Assembly (NCBI GenBank): GCA_963680875.1 | Contig: OY804584.1 | Location: 95,190,031-95,254,030, forward strand | Source of the DNA: Bathymodiolus brooksi | Taxonomy: Eukaryota; Mollusca; Bivalvia; Mytilida; Modiolidae | Length of the DNA: 64,000 bases | Direction of reading: 5' to 3' | In this document: positions 22,269-33,874 of the stretch, one piece after another | Layout of the letters: each line of letters begins with the position of its first letter | Numbering within the stretch: position 1 is the first letter of the stretch | Position numbers and translations under genes: made by a program | Notes under the pieces: generated by a model | Told to the model about the DNA's origin: nothing | The model's input: the letters and a program-made list of their open reading frames with translations, nothing else | The model's database searches: none

Positions 22269-22769
22269 AATGTCATTTCTTTTCTCGTATTCCTCCATTA
22301 GTATCATCTTCTCTCAATCGGTCCAGTTTGGCTTTTCCTTGGACATGTTTAATAGTTAAAGATTTTGATACGACTTCAGTTTTATTTATATATGTATGTA
22401 TGTATGTATTGAATTGGTCAAGCAATGCTTCGCTCGCTCCGCCCCTTCTTAACCATTAAAATTTCACTTAATATACTCTAACTATAACATAATATCAAAG
22501 AATGGTGTCCTTCCTAATTAAGAGGAATTAAGGGGTCCCATTAAGGGTGAATTATCAGGGTAATCACATGTAAATAAAGGTAAATTTGATTCTCTTTTTT
22601 GCTTTTTCTACATAAATGGAATTATATAAAATACGAAAACAAATTAATGAATATGTATTATTAAACTCTAAAACTATAAAATTACACATGAAATATGAAA
22701 ATATAATACTGAATATTTATTATTAATTTTACACCAATATAAACACACATCAAATATGAAAACATAATA

Positions 22770-22862
22770 ATTAATATTTATATTAAACATTAATACTACA
22801 GAGTTCGCGAAATTGAATATGGGTTTGGTGGTCCTAGTGAAAAAAATGTCAGTCCTTACTAC
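22770..22862 (+). repeat. MITE fragment with AGAGTTCGCGAAATT end
   Basis: It shares TTTATATTAAACATTAATACT, GAGTTCGCGAAATTG, ATATGGGTTTGGT and AAAAAATGTCAGTCC with the fuller copy at 45432-45631. Its right half is missing. Confidence 0.65.
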
Positions 22863-23035
22863 AGCCAGCATGGATTACTCCAAATCCGCGCGGTTTCGCG
22901 GACGATCGCGGCGCGGAAATTGACTAATTAGCATCGGGAAGTCCGCGATCGTCTCGCGGCCGAACGCGGCAGTCAAATTGTCCATCAGGACATTCGCGGA
23001 CAACACGTTATTAGCGCGGCAAGCGAGGAAAGTAA
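22863..23035. repeat. CpG-dense repeat block with inverted GCGGACGATCGCGG motifs
   Basis: This is an unusually CpG-rich island in AT-rich DNA. GCGGACGATCGCGG near 22900 is inverted as CCGCGATCGTCTCGC near 22950. Its left end, read on the minus strand (GGAGTAATCCATGCTGGCTG), matches 45400-45425, so it belongs to a dispersed family. Confidence 0.55.
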
Positions 23036-23289
23036 CCACAAAAAAATAGTTTTGTTGCAGTCATACAGAAACGATCTTTGTTTATTACTATTATTTACTT
23101 TTATTTGTTTTGTTCATTTTTTTTTTCTTCAGAATTTAACTTGTTTGTATGTATGCAATGAAATTATCTTTCTCGTTACCAAAACAAGAAAAGTATTCTC
23201 TGTTTTGTACATCCATAATCGATTTATTTTACAACTCTCTCACCTTGTCAATCATGTGTTAATTTCTCCTTATCGGTCTCTTTGATGTA

Positions 23290-23491
23290 TAATTGACTGA
23301 CAAATAGGCGGTGCTTATTGTACAGATATAGAAATAGAATAAATATAAGTTTATGCCCCAGGAGGGCATATACAATTAACAAGGGGGAAAAAAAGATATT
23401 ATGTATATATTTTTTAATGTCGGACTTAAAAGCACATTAGAGCTTATGTTATTGTTGTACTCATGTACCGACTTTTAAAATAAATTACAAA
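23290..23491 (+). mobile_element. LINE 3'-end fragment related to the element at 11163-15131
   Basis: AGAGCTTATGTTATTGTTGT followed by CATGTACCGACTTTTAAAAT parallels AGAGCTTATGTTGTATGTTG and CATGCCGACTCTAAATAAAG at the end of the full-length LINE. No coding part is kept. Confidence 0.6.
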
Positions 23492-23534
23492 TGATGCCCA
23501 CCGGTGCAAACGTAAAAGTCGTACAGTTTACTTT

Positions 23535-24327
23535 GTTCAGTCAATATATATCTTTTATTCTCAATAAACCATCATAATTTGACAAGGTATAGAGAAATAC
23601 ATAGGTACAATATATACAATATACAATAGCATGTTATACTAAGTACGTAAGTAATGAAGAAATGTACAGAGATGAACAATTCAGTAGGTTAAGCCGGAGT
23701 ACATACAGTTTTATTTATGTGATTAATGAATTTACTTAGTTTTATCAGTTCTGATTTCTTTTTGGAAGATAACAGTAATTTATATTTTAAAACATTTGGC
23801 CTACTGTAGTAATACTTTGGTATATAGATGTTTCGATCTTGTTCAAAGAATGGGCAATCTAAAATATAGTGAAATTCATCACCGAGTTCATTTTTATTAC
23901 AGTGCGTACAAATTCTGTTATTTCTATTGGTGTTATTCCATCTTCCAATTTCAATAGGTAATTTATGATTTGCTGTTCTAAATCTGCATAACTCTACAAC
24001 ATTTTTGTTATCTAAAATATCAAAGTATACTTCCATGCCAAAATAATCTTTAAACAATCTGTAATTTATAGCTTTTGATGCATTATCTAATAAAGAATGC
24101 CAATATTGTTCAAATTGATCTTGTAGGTTTCTAATAATTGTAAGTCGAAGCCAGTTTGGGTCAACAAAGGTTTGTGTGTTCCAAATATACGCGAATCCAC
24201 ATTCATTTAGAATTTTTTTAACATTATCTAGCCACGTAAAATGTTCCACGTTTTTGATTGACATACAATAACATAAATTATAAATTATTTTTGACAATTT
24301 TAACTCTTTTCCATTTAACTTTTGCAT
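23535..24327 (-). pseudogene. 5'-truncated LINE, C-terminal part of the reverse-transcriptase ORF
   Basis: The 212-codon open frame (24327-23689) includes ELCRFRTANHKLPIEIGRW and then CTHCNKNELGDEFHYILDC. The Cys-x-x-Cys-(11)-His-(4)-Cys pattern followed by Pro-Phe-Phe is a C-terminal zinc motif seen after the RT domain in several LINE clades. No polymerase motif precedes it, so this is a dead 5'-truncated insertion. The sequence between 23688 and about 23535 is likely its 3' UTR, with an AATAAAAG-like signal. It differs from the C-terminus of the LINE at 11305-14766 and belongs to another family. Confidence 0.75.
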
Positions 24328-24554
24328 TTGAAATTACTGAAATTAATTTCATGTGATTACAAATCATTGACATGCCTTCAACCTGTACCTGATATATCGG
24401 GACCATCAATCATCAAATTTACGGCAACGTAAATATTTACATGTATATTTTTTTGTATATCTCATACTAGACGGAATTAGCATTAGACTTTACGAATAAA
24501 GTTGAAACAAAAATTTGAAAAATTATTAGGTGTAAAAATATATCTTCGCATGTT

Positions 24555-24630
24555 CAAGTATAACATAACATAACATAACATAACATAGTTTATTAAATCA
24601 ATCAAGAAGCCCGTGAGAGCACACAATTAC
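24555..24630 (-). mobile_element. LINE 3' end with (TGTTA)n tail
   Basis: Read on the minus strand, GATTGATTTAATAAACTATG is followed by about five TGTTA units, the form of a LINE 3' terminus. The foldback element at 24631-25744 is inserted in it; sequence at 25753 onward may be the rest of its 3' UTR. Confidence 0.5.
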
Positions 24631-25744
24631 TAGTCCGAGATTCCTCTGTCGTTTAACGACTTTTATGGATTTGCTGTAGCCGTTGGACGTCAGAGAGCTA
24701 TACATACGGAAAACAGCGGATTTGCTTCTCCAACTCTGGGTCAGCACATTTCCACGTTTCGTGGCTATCGAATTTTATTTTCTATCAGAAACCCTTATAT
24801 AAATCGCTTCACCAATCATGTGTCTATTCATTCATAACCATCTTACCCTCAGAAAGTGGTGTTGCACTCCATTACAGCACGAATTTGCCTTAGATCCTAT
24901 GATTCCGCCATTTGTCTTCCATTTTTCAAACATTTGTCACGTGACTACGAGAAAACCACGATTACCGCAATGTATCATGGGAGATGATTTGCATATAAAC
25001 AAACAAACAAATATTTGTATTGCCATTCATACACGCCTGTTAAGGCAGAACAATTAACATAAAATTTAATACAGTTGATTATATTGATTGGTAATGATTT
25101 TAACAGCAATAGTGAATTACAGATAACCATAAGAAAAAAAATGATGTAATACCTTGTCCAAAAAAGGGGGGACGTAACACATGCTCTTTCCGAAGCCCGT
25201 TGGTAAAACTCTGCCATTGAATCTTTTTTTCCAACACATTCTTTATTATTTTCTTCTGATCTGCTTTGATCTGTAGATGGACTGTTTGTCCTGCAGAATA
25301 CGCTTAAATGTATCGTCTTCCATGTGATTTGAATGTTGTTTACGTATGCAAATAATGCTCAAATAATTTGGCGCGCTGCATTAAGTAGCTCCCATCATGC
25401 AATGCGTTACTGTCATCATTCAGTTAGTATCGCGAGATCACGTTTGTAGATTCGAAAAAGGAAGTCAAATGGCGGAATAATAGGATCTAAGGCAAAATCG
25501 TGCTCTAATGTAACACCACTTTCTGAGGGTAAGATGGTTATGAATGAATAGAAAAATGATTGGTGAAGCAATTTATATAAGGGTTTCTGATAGAAAATAA
25601 AATCCGATAGCCACGAAACGCGGAAATGTGCCGACCAAGAGCTGGAGAGGCAAATCCGCTGTTTTCCGTATATATAGCGCTCTGACGTCCAACGGCTACA
25701 GCAAATCCATAAAAGCCGTTAGAAGACAGAGGAATCTCGGACTA
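24631..25744. mobile_element. 1.1-kb foldback (MULE-like) element
   Basis: Two arms of roughly 350 bases (about 24631-24985 and 25388-25744) are inverted copies. They begin TAGTCCGAGATTCCTCTGTC on the left and end with its inverse GGAATCTCGGACTA on the right. The 8 bases outside are ACAATTAC and AGAATTAC, a 7/8 match as a target duplication. A single arm of the same family sits at 51645-51909 with a clean 9-bp duplication, which is why MULE-like is proposed. No transposase is encoded. Confidence 0.78.
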
Positions 25745-25752
25745 AGAATTAC

Positions 25753-28080
25753 AGACATTTACATTTTACACTTACAATGATTTTGATGATGTATGCAAAA
25801 GGGGGTAACGTAAATATGACTGATAAATTGTGTGTTGAAATTTACTGAAACTATCAACCTTTTCCGACAAACATTCATGCAAATGTTCTGTTAAATTTTC
25901 TTACTTATATAAATATGAGCTATTTTTGTCTTTGTTTTTTACGTAAATACCCTAGTGTATTTCTACCTTGCACCATATTCGCGCCAGGAAAGGTAGCTCA
26001 AAGGTCAATATATAACTGAAATATTGTTGAAAAGTGACGTTTAAACACCCATAGCTTCATATGAATTATTGCAATAAAATATCGATTAAGTAACGAAATC
26101 GATATAAATTATTTTCCAATATATTTAGTATAAAAAGCTTGTTCTACACGTTTACTGTGAGATGTATTGCAACCGCCATTTTTTACTACAACCACGTGCG
26201 CATGCCCGTGTTTGATAGAAAAGCTATAGCTATATTTAGATATTTTGTGATAATAATTTTATATTGTAAATCGATCCACCCTGTGATTTTTTTCAACAAG
26301 ATACATTTTTTATAGTATATATTGTATTATTAAATACAATATTGAACTGATTTTCGCTAACACTTCAATCATTGAATATTGATTTTTTTCGGATGTTGAA
26401 TATGTTTTCCCCAGAATTGCACCCCCTGTTAGTATGCATAAATTTGATTGCTTTATTTAAAAAAAAATAACACCAAGAACATCGATGTTACGAGTGTTCT
26501 TATTCAGAAATAAACCTACAGCAAAATAAAGGTTTACTGTAAACAAAATTTATTGTCCGAAAAATACGGTACTCCTCTACTATACTAATTTGGATTAGGT
26601 GATGGGAATTAGGTGTCATCATCAAAATAAAGTATTTTATGATAATGATGGCTGATTAAAATTGTTTGTCCTGCATTGGCTGTCAGTTGTAATATACAGG
26701 ATGTAACCAATATACAGGAAGAGCTCCTACTGTGAAGCCATCTATTTTGAGATGCCATTCAATGAAAATAACAACCTGACCATATTGTTACATAATAAGA
26801 ATGAGAATTAGATAAGAAATTAAAATTTATAGAAGGCAAGGATTTATATAATTAACACATTAAGTCACATTTCATTTATTTAGCTTGGGTCAGTTATCAA
26901 TTTATTCTTTAAGTACAAATAAATTGGAAGACGGCTTGAAATTCGAAAACGCAAAATAGTTATCTATGTTTATAAGTCTTAGTAAAAGGAGTCTTGAGCA
27001 ACGTTTTTTTTCCACACCTGTCATAGGTGTATTTGTATATCATGAATGCACGATGCGACGACATGCTGAGATGGGTGATGTTTTGACAGGTAAACTGTAA
27101 AAAAAAACGTAGAATACACCAATAAAATATTATTTCACCTATATCAGGACTCCGCAGACTGCCAATTTTCAAGAAAGAAAAAAACGGGATTTACGGATTT
27201 ATGACCCATTCGCCATAAACAAAATAAAACTTAAATTTTAATAATTAATTTTAATCCAAATTTGCCTTTAAAGAAATAAATGTATAAATTATAATTATTT
27301 ACCCGGGTTCGTTCCCCCTACATTTGGCGAACACGTAAAAGAGCAAACGTACGCACCCGATATCGTAAACCGGCAACTGTCTGCAGCAAGTGAAAGGGCC
27401 TTCTTGGCATCGATTGTCGCGAGTACATAGGGACATATTAATATTCACTTCTAGTGCACTTAAAACATGGGTACTGCATGTTAATACATTTTATTCATGG
27501 ATATTATTGTATATATCGCCCGTGACAGCCGTTAACATATCTATACTTTCCGTACTGTATATCACTCATTTACTTCAGCTTTACTAAGATACGCATGTTT
27601 CTTTATGCACGAATTTATTGGTTAGCAGAATTTGGGGACGTTTCCTGTTTACAGTTTACTGACTATCTGAGAGTGGAGACTTTCACTCTCACTCCGACCT
27701 GGGAGGATTTTGTCGGACAATTTTAAGAGTGACACTCTCTTCATGTCCGACGAAACTCTCTGTCCGATCTGAGAGTATGATCGTTGATACACTTGGAGGG
27801 ATCTGTATGTTTTGTTTTTGTTTTTGTTTTTTTTAAATCTTTTTTAAATAAGTATTTACCTAAATAACGATATTGTGTTTGGTATTTCTTAATAAATTGT
27901 ATTAAAAATCATTTTAATTTATTAATTAATAAACTTTCTGGATACAAATTTATTTTCAATAAAATTTCTTATTATTTCATCTCAATGTGTTGTCTCCTCT
28001 CTAAATACCATTCGCTGGACGTTAAACACCAACCAATCAATCAATCAATCTAAATACCATAGCGATGTTAATTTCGGTCT
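25753..28080. other. AT-rich intronic stretch, only fragments of repeats
   Basis: A SINE tail fragment (ATATATAACTGAAATATTGT then AAGTGACGTTTAAACACC) lies at about 25998-26050, another (TGGACGTTAAACACC then (CAAT)n) at 28015-28052, and a GTCGGACAA-type patch with ATCTGAGAGT inverted ends at 27660-27785. I see no supported coding region. Confidence 0.55.
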
Positions 28081-28105
28081 TTGATCTATGGATATTGATT
28101 GACAG

Positions 28106-28254
28106 GTGCCATCTTTGTGTACCGACAGTTCATTGCGAAGGCACCAGCAGGTACAAAATCATTCAAATACCAGAAGTTCCTGTGCCATCACTTTAAAAAT
28201 AAAACCCACTACTATGTCATGAAGCAGATGCTGCTTTCAAAAAAAATCACGTAA
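28106..28254 (+). CDS. Candidate terminal exon of an unidentified gene
   Basis: A TTGACAG acceptor precedes an open stretch that starts with two bases of a split codon and reads AIFVYRQFIAKAPAGTKSF, then KYQKFLCHHFKNKTHYYVM and KQMLLSKKIT, ending in TAA. AATAAA-like signals follow within 40 bases (ACAAATAAATAC, CACAATAAAATA). The composition (Lys/Tyr/His-rich with balanced codons) looks coding and not like simple repeat, but I do not recognise the family. The stop overlaps a possible GTAAGT donor, so it could also be internal. Upstream exons on the plus strand were not found. This may be a transposon-borne frame. Confidence 0.3.
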
Positions 28255-28399
28255 GTTATGTATTACAAATAAATACAAATATAAAATTCACAATAAAATA
28301 TACCCCATTCAGCACTCAGCACGTTGTGGAAAGAGATGCATTGAGGTAACAAACCGAGACGAATATAAGAATATAACTACACGTAATGGTTTTTTTTTC

Positions 28400-28512
28400 G
28401 CTGTCCATCATGGACATCGCGGCTTATACGATGACACTACAAACTAATTGCCGCGATCAGACTTTTGTGTCCATCGTGACTTTCGCGGGTGTGTTAAGGC
28501 TGTTTCACGTCG
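28400..28512 (-). repeat. CpG-rich dispersed repeat, copy related to 45337-45425
   Basis: On the minus strand it starts GAAACAGCCTTAACACACCC then GCG, the same as GAAACAGCCTTAACACACCT at 45337. This makes the beginning of the plus-strand open frame that starts at 28386 repeat sequence. Confidence 0.55.
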
Positions 28513-28585
28513 GTTTGTTTCATACCGTTGCTCCCCTTTGTAATAGTTTACGTAATGACGTTGCATCCATGGAAACGTACTCTTC

Positions 28586-28942
28586 ATGGATGAACTGCCC
28601 GAAGGAAAAATGTGCTTCTGCAGATCTAATGCACTTATTCCTTGTTCGTTTTGTGACAGTAAGATTAACATATATATTTATTGACTATCCAGATTGTGAA
28701 CATATCATTATTTTGAATACGTCGATTGTAATATATGATTTTTGGCGCTTGTCAGTCTTGCGAAGCTCCACCCCTTCAATGCCCATATTTGGAAATCGCC
28801 ATCGCCAAAAAAGCTTGTTTGTTGACAAATACGAGAATGATACACACGCACCTGTTTACTATCAATATGATACTTATGTAGCAGAATTTCACAAAAAAGG
28901 AAAATGTACGCATTGTCAGTTGCAGACAAATGATGCTGAGAG
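28586..28942 (+). CDS. Candidate two-exon Cys-rich reading frame, unidentified
   Basis: Exon A (28586-28658) begins at an ATG after an in-frame TGA and reads MDELPEGKMCFCRSNALIPC, then SFCD, ending at a GTAAGA donor. Exon B (28756-28942) follows a TTGTCAG acceptor in matching phase and reads LRSSTPSMPIFGNRHRQKSL, continues to YQYDTYVAEFHKKGKCTHCQ, and ends at AG-GTAAAC. Paired cysteines (C-F-C, C-S-F-C, C-T-H-C) suggest metal binding. I do not recognise the family, and a single unspliced frame covers exon B too. It could be part of an unknown transposon. Confidence 0.3.
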
Positions 28943-28949
28943 GTAAACC

Positions 28950-30450
28950 TTAGTTTAAATTAATAATGACAATCTCCTGTCAGTCCTGAAGCACATGTAT
29001 ACTGAAAAAGGGGGTCGTATACTATACCTACCGAACTTGAAGAAAGCACATGGAGAATCAAAATAAGATACATAAGCCTAGAACTCTTATCATGTCAATA
29101 CCAACATTTTCGCGATCTTTTTTTTTAAGATCGAGATGTTTGATTTGCATGCAGTATCTATTTTTGCCACAGGCACAGGTGAATCAGACACCACCACCCC
29201 CTTTTTAGTTTTGCAAGTTGTGGAACACAATTTATAGAGAAATAATCAATATAAGGACTATAATGATGAAAACCATTAAAAAACGTTTGAATCTTTATAC
29301 AAAAAATATCTTGATAGGTTGGGGGTCCTGTTTATTTTTAGAATTTACATTTGTTTTCTTTACAAGTAACATACAATCTCCATAACACCTTGGCTTGGAA
29401 AGGCAAATTGTCCATTCTGACAACTTGTGTAGGACCAGTTCTCAATGCATACTAATAATCGACAACCAAAAAAAGTATGTATGTATTATCAGAGAATAAC
29501 ATCCCTTTTCAGAGGTTTTTTTTCCCTCAAACAAATCTTCTGTCAAGTTACTGGGGAGGATGACTTCAATTTCATAAACATTTAAGCTTCTGAAATTTTT
29601 TGGGTCAAAATTCATTTGCACATAACAGATTTGATCAAATAAACAACGGGCGAAAACTGATCTGACACCAGTTAGTTATTCTCTAAATCCAGTTTGTCGT
29701 TTTACCAACTAACAGATCATGGTCCATACAGTTATTACATAAAACCATAAAACCAAAACCTGAAATGAAACTTAATTATGTACATTGTAATTTAAATCCA
29801 ATTTTTAATTAAAGGTGGGTGATCTGGTTGTGCTACAATATCACATTTTGATCAAAGAAATTTTTATTGCGACATATATTAAGACAGATGCTCAATTCCT
29901 TTTAAAATACATATTGTAGTTTATTTAGTTATGCCAAAACATGTTCAGTAAAATTAAACCTTTACATAATTAAAAATTGCACTTATCAAATTGTATAAGC
30001 ATTGATACCGGTATTAATTTTTTTTCTTAGAAGAAATACCTGGTTATGCATACATTGTACAGTGTACTGTTAGTGTTAATTCTAAAAAAAATTGTTTATA
30101 TACAACCAGATTGTAGAATGAATTTATCCTGCAATTGTGTGATTTTGAGTACTAATAGACAGGTCAAATAAACTTAAGTGTTATTTAATCATTGTATGTT
30201 TTGACAATATATTTTATAGGCATATACAATGTATACAGCATCTTACATTAATAATAATTTTAGAAGATGGTCAATATTCAGCATTTTCATTGGATTTACA
30301 AATGTAGTTCAGTAGCTGAGTATCATATTAACTCTCTCTGCACTGAGCTAAGTTCATAGTTATGCATTCAATCATCTTGGTGATATATTAAGGGTATGAT
30401 AAATAGGCATCAAGGTAAGATGCTAAACATGTTATACATGTACATATTGA
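28950..30450. other. AT-rich stretch with no supported feature
   Basis: No open frame with recognisable motifs, no paired inverted ends and no tandem array were seen here. Confidence 0.55.
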
Positions 30451-30451
30451 T

Positions 30452-31225
30452 TTATTGATGAAACAGATTGATCTTCAGAGCAGTCATCAATTGATTTTCA
30501 AACCACTCAAGAAAGACAACACTATTCATCTCCTGGTGATGGTCACCGTCCTTTGATTTGGCCAGAAACACTAAATCGCAGCCGTCAATCCCCACTTCGC
30601 GTACCTGCATGCAAAACAATCAAACGTTTGCCTTTACCCGAGGGTATTTTTGGGGCATCAGACCCATCATTCGGAAGCCACATATAATCTGTGCAGTGAT
30701 TTTGGTTAACCCATGTTTCATCCATGTACACGATATCATACCCTGCTTCCCTAAAATATTTGATCTTTCTCAGATAATTACACCTATAATTAATAATAAA
30801 CACTTGATCGTACAGAACTCTTCGATTATCACCTATTTTTTATAAGTATATCCAAGATCAATGAGAGTTAGAGTAAGCTTAGACTTTGATATTTTATTAG
30901 AATCTTTTATTTCCTTATGTATTATTGAGACGGTCGGAGCAATTTTCCGTGAATATAAACCGTGGATTGTTCTTTTAATAACACAATGATCAAAGTCGTC
31001 AAAACATTCAGCTCTTTCTTTGGGTCTATTTGACTTACAAGGCCTCTTACCATTCATAATACGGTACACTGAAGTGTAAGACACACCCAAAGCTTTAGAT
31101 GTCTTTTGATATACCCTATCAAATGAGACAATTGGCTTCTTCGTTGCCTTTTCCTTACTATAAAAGGCAAACAACTTTTTTACAAACTTTTTGCATTCCG
31201 GAGATAAGTCAGAATGTTTACCCAT
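30452..31225 (-). pseudogene. Tc1/mariner-superfamily (DDE_3-type) transposase, frameshifted and truncated
   Basis: The first frame (31225-30833) has a helix-turn-helix region with KALGVSYTSVYRIMNGKR. Coding similarity then moves to another frame near 30835 at an A-rich run and continues YFREAGYDIVYMDETWVNQN, which holds the first catalytic Asp, then PSGKGKRLIVLHAGTRSG. A second shift near 30590 leads to GCDLVFLAKSKDGDHHQEMN and VVFLEWFENQLM, ending at a stop at 30452. The second Asp and final acidic residue, normally about 60 and 95 residues further on, are missing. With two frameshifts and a lost C-terminus it cannot encode an active enzyme. Inverted ends were not identified. Confidence 0.8.
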
Positions 31226-32711
31226 TTTACAAAAAATGCAAAGTATAACAATAATTTATGAGAGAAATGCTTGTCAGGTTCGTCCAAAGTACACGTGGTT
31301 GAGAGAAAGATTTTACAGGTAAGATACATGACGTACGGATGGCTCTTCTATAAAGTACATCTACTCCCACCCGAAAAATGACAACAAAATAGGACCAAAA
31401 TATAAAATTTCATCTGAGTACAGCCTCAGCCAAAGCAATAAGAAGCATTACTGTAACATATTTAGTTAGCATTTCTAATTCTAAATAAAACTCGTTTATT
31501 TTGCTGTTCAAAAATCTATAGTTTAAACGATATTTGGATTTTTCGTTATTCTAATCAAAACATTATTACTTTTTAATTTATCAATCAATACAATTAGCTT
31601 CTTGGTAAGCACATGTGTGTACTTGAGAAATTAACATAACAAATAATAAGACAAGCTTAAAATAGAACCAAGTAATATATTCCTTTTAAACCATATACAC
31701 TGTCGTCAAAGAGCTCCGGTCGGAATTGATCTGTCATCTTCCGGTACAAGTCAATTAGGCATGTTTGACATACAGGCGACGACAAAAAGTAAGTATTATG
31801 ATCATATAGTATTATTATATCTTGAATCCAGAAGATGTCGTTATCGTCGATTATTTTTGCTTGTTTTTACCTATATACTACTGTAGTTATCTTCATCGAT
31901 TACTCAGATATGGATAAAATGATGGCCATAAGCAATGCAAAATGCTAATAATGAGATTGAAATCATCAAATAAAGCTATAAAAAGTAGTTTATATGTGTA
32001 ATTAAAGTACACAAACCCTTTGTAATGCTTATATACATGATAGTTTGCACTGGCGTGCCACCATGAATAGTCTTAGACTTACTACAGCAAAAAAACACAA
32101 TGTTTATTTACGTACATTCGTTCCGGCTCTGTCAGCCACTACTTTCCGGTTGGGTCGCAATAATTGTGTTTCAGTAGAACCAGTTTTGTCTATGTAAAAA
32201 ATTGAAAGAATAGCGAAAACAGCTCAATATCACAATTATGTTTCCTTTCTGTAATTTATTTAAGGTTCTTTATAACACTTGTCAAGGGTATGTTCGACTT
32301 GCAAATTGATAAAAAGAAAGAAAAACAAAAAAAATGTCTTCAATGAATAAAAGTTGTGAAAAAAAAAACAACAACAGCACATAGTCAAAATATTTTACAT
32401 GTGGATGTTTTGTATAACATTAAAAGGAAGAAATACAAAACGGTTTGTGCAGAATTGGCATTCACCAAGTCACCTTCGACAGAATGGTCATGATTTTGTA
32501 TAGAACTTATAATTCTTTTTCTTTATTTGCTATGCAGTTGAATTATTGCAATATTCAAAGAGTGTTTGATCAAATGTAGGAACTTTCACTGTTTATATAG
32601 ATATCAAGAAACTCTTATTGTTATGGATTAATTTTTGTTTTCAAATAATATATTGAAGGACAATAAGAAATTTTGATTAAAAACATTAATAAAAATTAAA
32701 TAAAAATAGGG
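31226..32711. other. AT-rich stretch with a short inverted match to 34795
   Basis: Near 31700-31765, minus strand, ATG-ACAGATCAATTCCGACC and GGAGCTCTTTGACGACAGTG are very like the start of the frame at 34795. Nothing else supported is seen. Confidence 0.45.
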
Positions 32712-32935
32712 AACGCATCGGTAGCGTAATGGTTAGCGTGCTCGCCTCGAGTGCGATAGATTGTGGGTACGAGCCGCGGTCTTGTCAAACAAAAGAATAT
32801 AGAATTGGTATTTGTTGCTTCTCCGCTAAGAACGCAGCATTAAGGAGAAAGAGCAAAGACTGGTTGGCTCGGAATCAGAATAATGTGTCTGAGTGGAACG
32901 ACATATCTACCCAATGACTTGTTAGCTCACCTAGA
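32712..32935 (+). repeat. tRNA-derived SINE with conserved central block
   Basis: The head GCATCGGTAGCGTAATGGTT continues AGCGTGCTCGCCTCGAGTG and has a B-box-like GGGTACGAGCC (one base from the GGTTCGA consensus). The body TTGCTTCTCCGCTAAGAACG, CAGCATTAAGGAG and GACTGGTTGGCTCGGAATCA resembles a central block I recall from molluscan SINEs. It is too diverged and extended to be a functional tRNA gene. Confidence 0.75.
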
Positions 32936-33627
32936 AACAGTAACAGGATTTATGCTTATAAGCTTATAAACTTATAAGCGCGGACTTCACAGAGGACACA
33001 ATCAAAAATGATAAGAACAACGCTTGTTTCTGCTCTTTTAAGACAATTTGACAGTTTCTTTGGGGCGATAGATACAATATACGTACAGTGTCGGAAAATA
33101 TATAATTCATTTCCACTCGCTGCGAAACAGGTAAGAAAAACTCGTCAAAACTCGTATATATAAATTTTATATTTTCGACAATGTATATATATTGTCTATT
33201 TTTTTTCTCCCTCGTTTCACTCCTAAGAAAATATTTTTTTATTAACTAAAATAATGTAATATAAATCAGACTCGACACAGTGTAGGGTTGTGCGTTCGTT
33301 ACAAGATCGCATAGGATTTATTATAAATATATATCAACATAACAAATTCATTCAGTCTGTCATTTCTATCCCCCCCCCCCCAAAAAAAAATGCAAAATAT
33401 ATACCAGTGATTGAAATTCTTTTGGAATTAATATTGGTGGATGGGCGGGGGACTATAACATCCAAAGAACGAACTTTTGTCGTATTACAACTTGTAACGA
33501 ACGTTGCATTAATCGAGTACACCTAACATTTTCTTTGTATACACACTGCCAAATTCGTCCGTGCGGAATTCAATACTACAGCCTTTGTTAATTTGTTTAT
33601 CTGTAATGTTAATGTAAACATTGTATA

Positions 33628-33735
33628 GGAGAATGTCCAAGTAACTCTCCATTCCTTAAAAATAATGGAGCCGAGGCCCCGAAGGGGCTGAGGCCCATTG
33701 TTTCTAAGGAATGGAGAGATACGAGGACATTCTCC
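33628..33735. repeat. 108-bp imperfect hairpin
   Basis: The outer arms GGAGAATGTCC and GGACATTCTCC are exact inverses. Inner arms ACTCTCCATTCCTTA and TAAGGAATGGAGAG follow, and the tip GAGGCCCCGAAGGGGCTGAG is itself a small hairpin. A short 32-bp palindrome with the same inner arms lies at 33875-33906. Likely MITE remnants. Confidence 0.75.
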
Positions 33736-33874
33736 AACTAAATCCACCCATTGTACTTTATTAATTTGATTAATTATTAATCTTGAAACAAAAAAAATCT
33801 GTGTATAGTATCTAAAGTACAAAGTATTAAATTGTTTGCCCCTTGTGGGACCTTAAAAATACAAAGAGAACAAT

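Larger units (their letters stand above)
19598..22488 (+). mobile_element. Harbinger-type DNA transposon, internally deleted, with 28-bp terminal inverted repeats
   Basis: The terminal repeats at 19598-19625 and 22461-22488 are exact 28-base inverses beginning GTTATAGTTAGAGTATATTA. Inside is a PIF/Harbinger transposase N-terminus and a second element flanked by TTAA at 20500-22264. I could not see a matching 3-bp duplication at the outer ends, so those boundaries are tentative. Confidence 0.68.

Noticed and set aside
28386..28512. N-terminal part of the 186-codon plus-strand frame as protein
   Set aside because: This part matches the CpG-rich dispersed repeat at 45337 in inverted form; only the downstream Cys-rich segment looks coding.
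32712..32785. Functional tRNA gene
   Set aside because: The A-box region is good but the B box is altered, a proper cloverleaf acceptor stem is not evident, and a SINE body follows directly.
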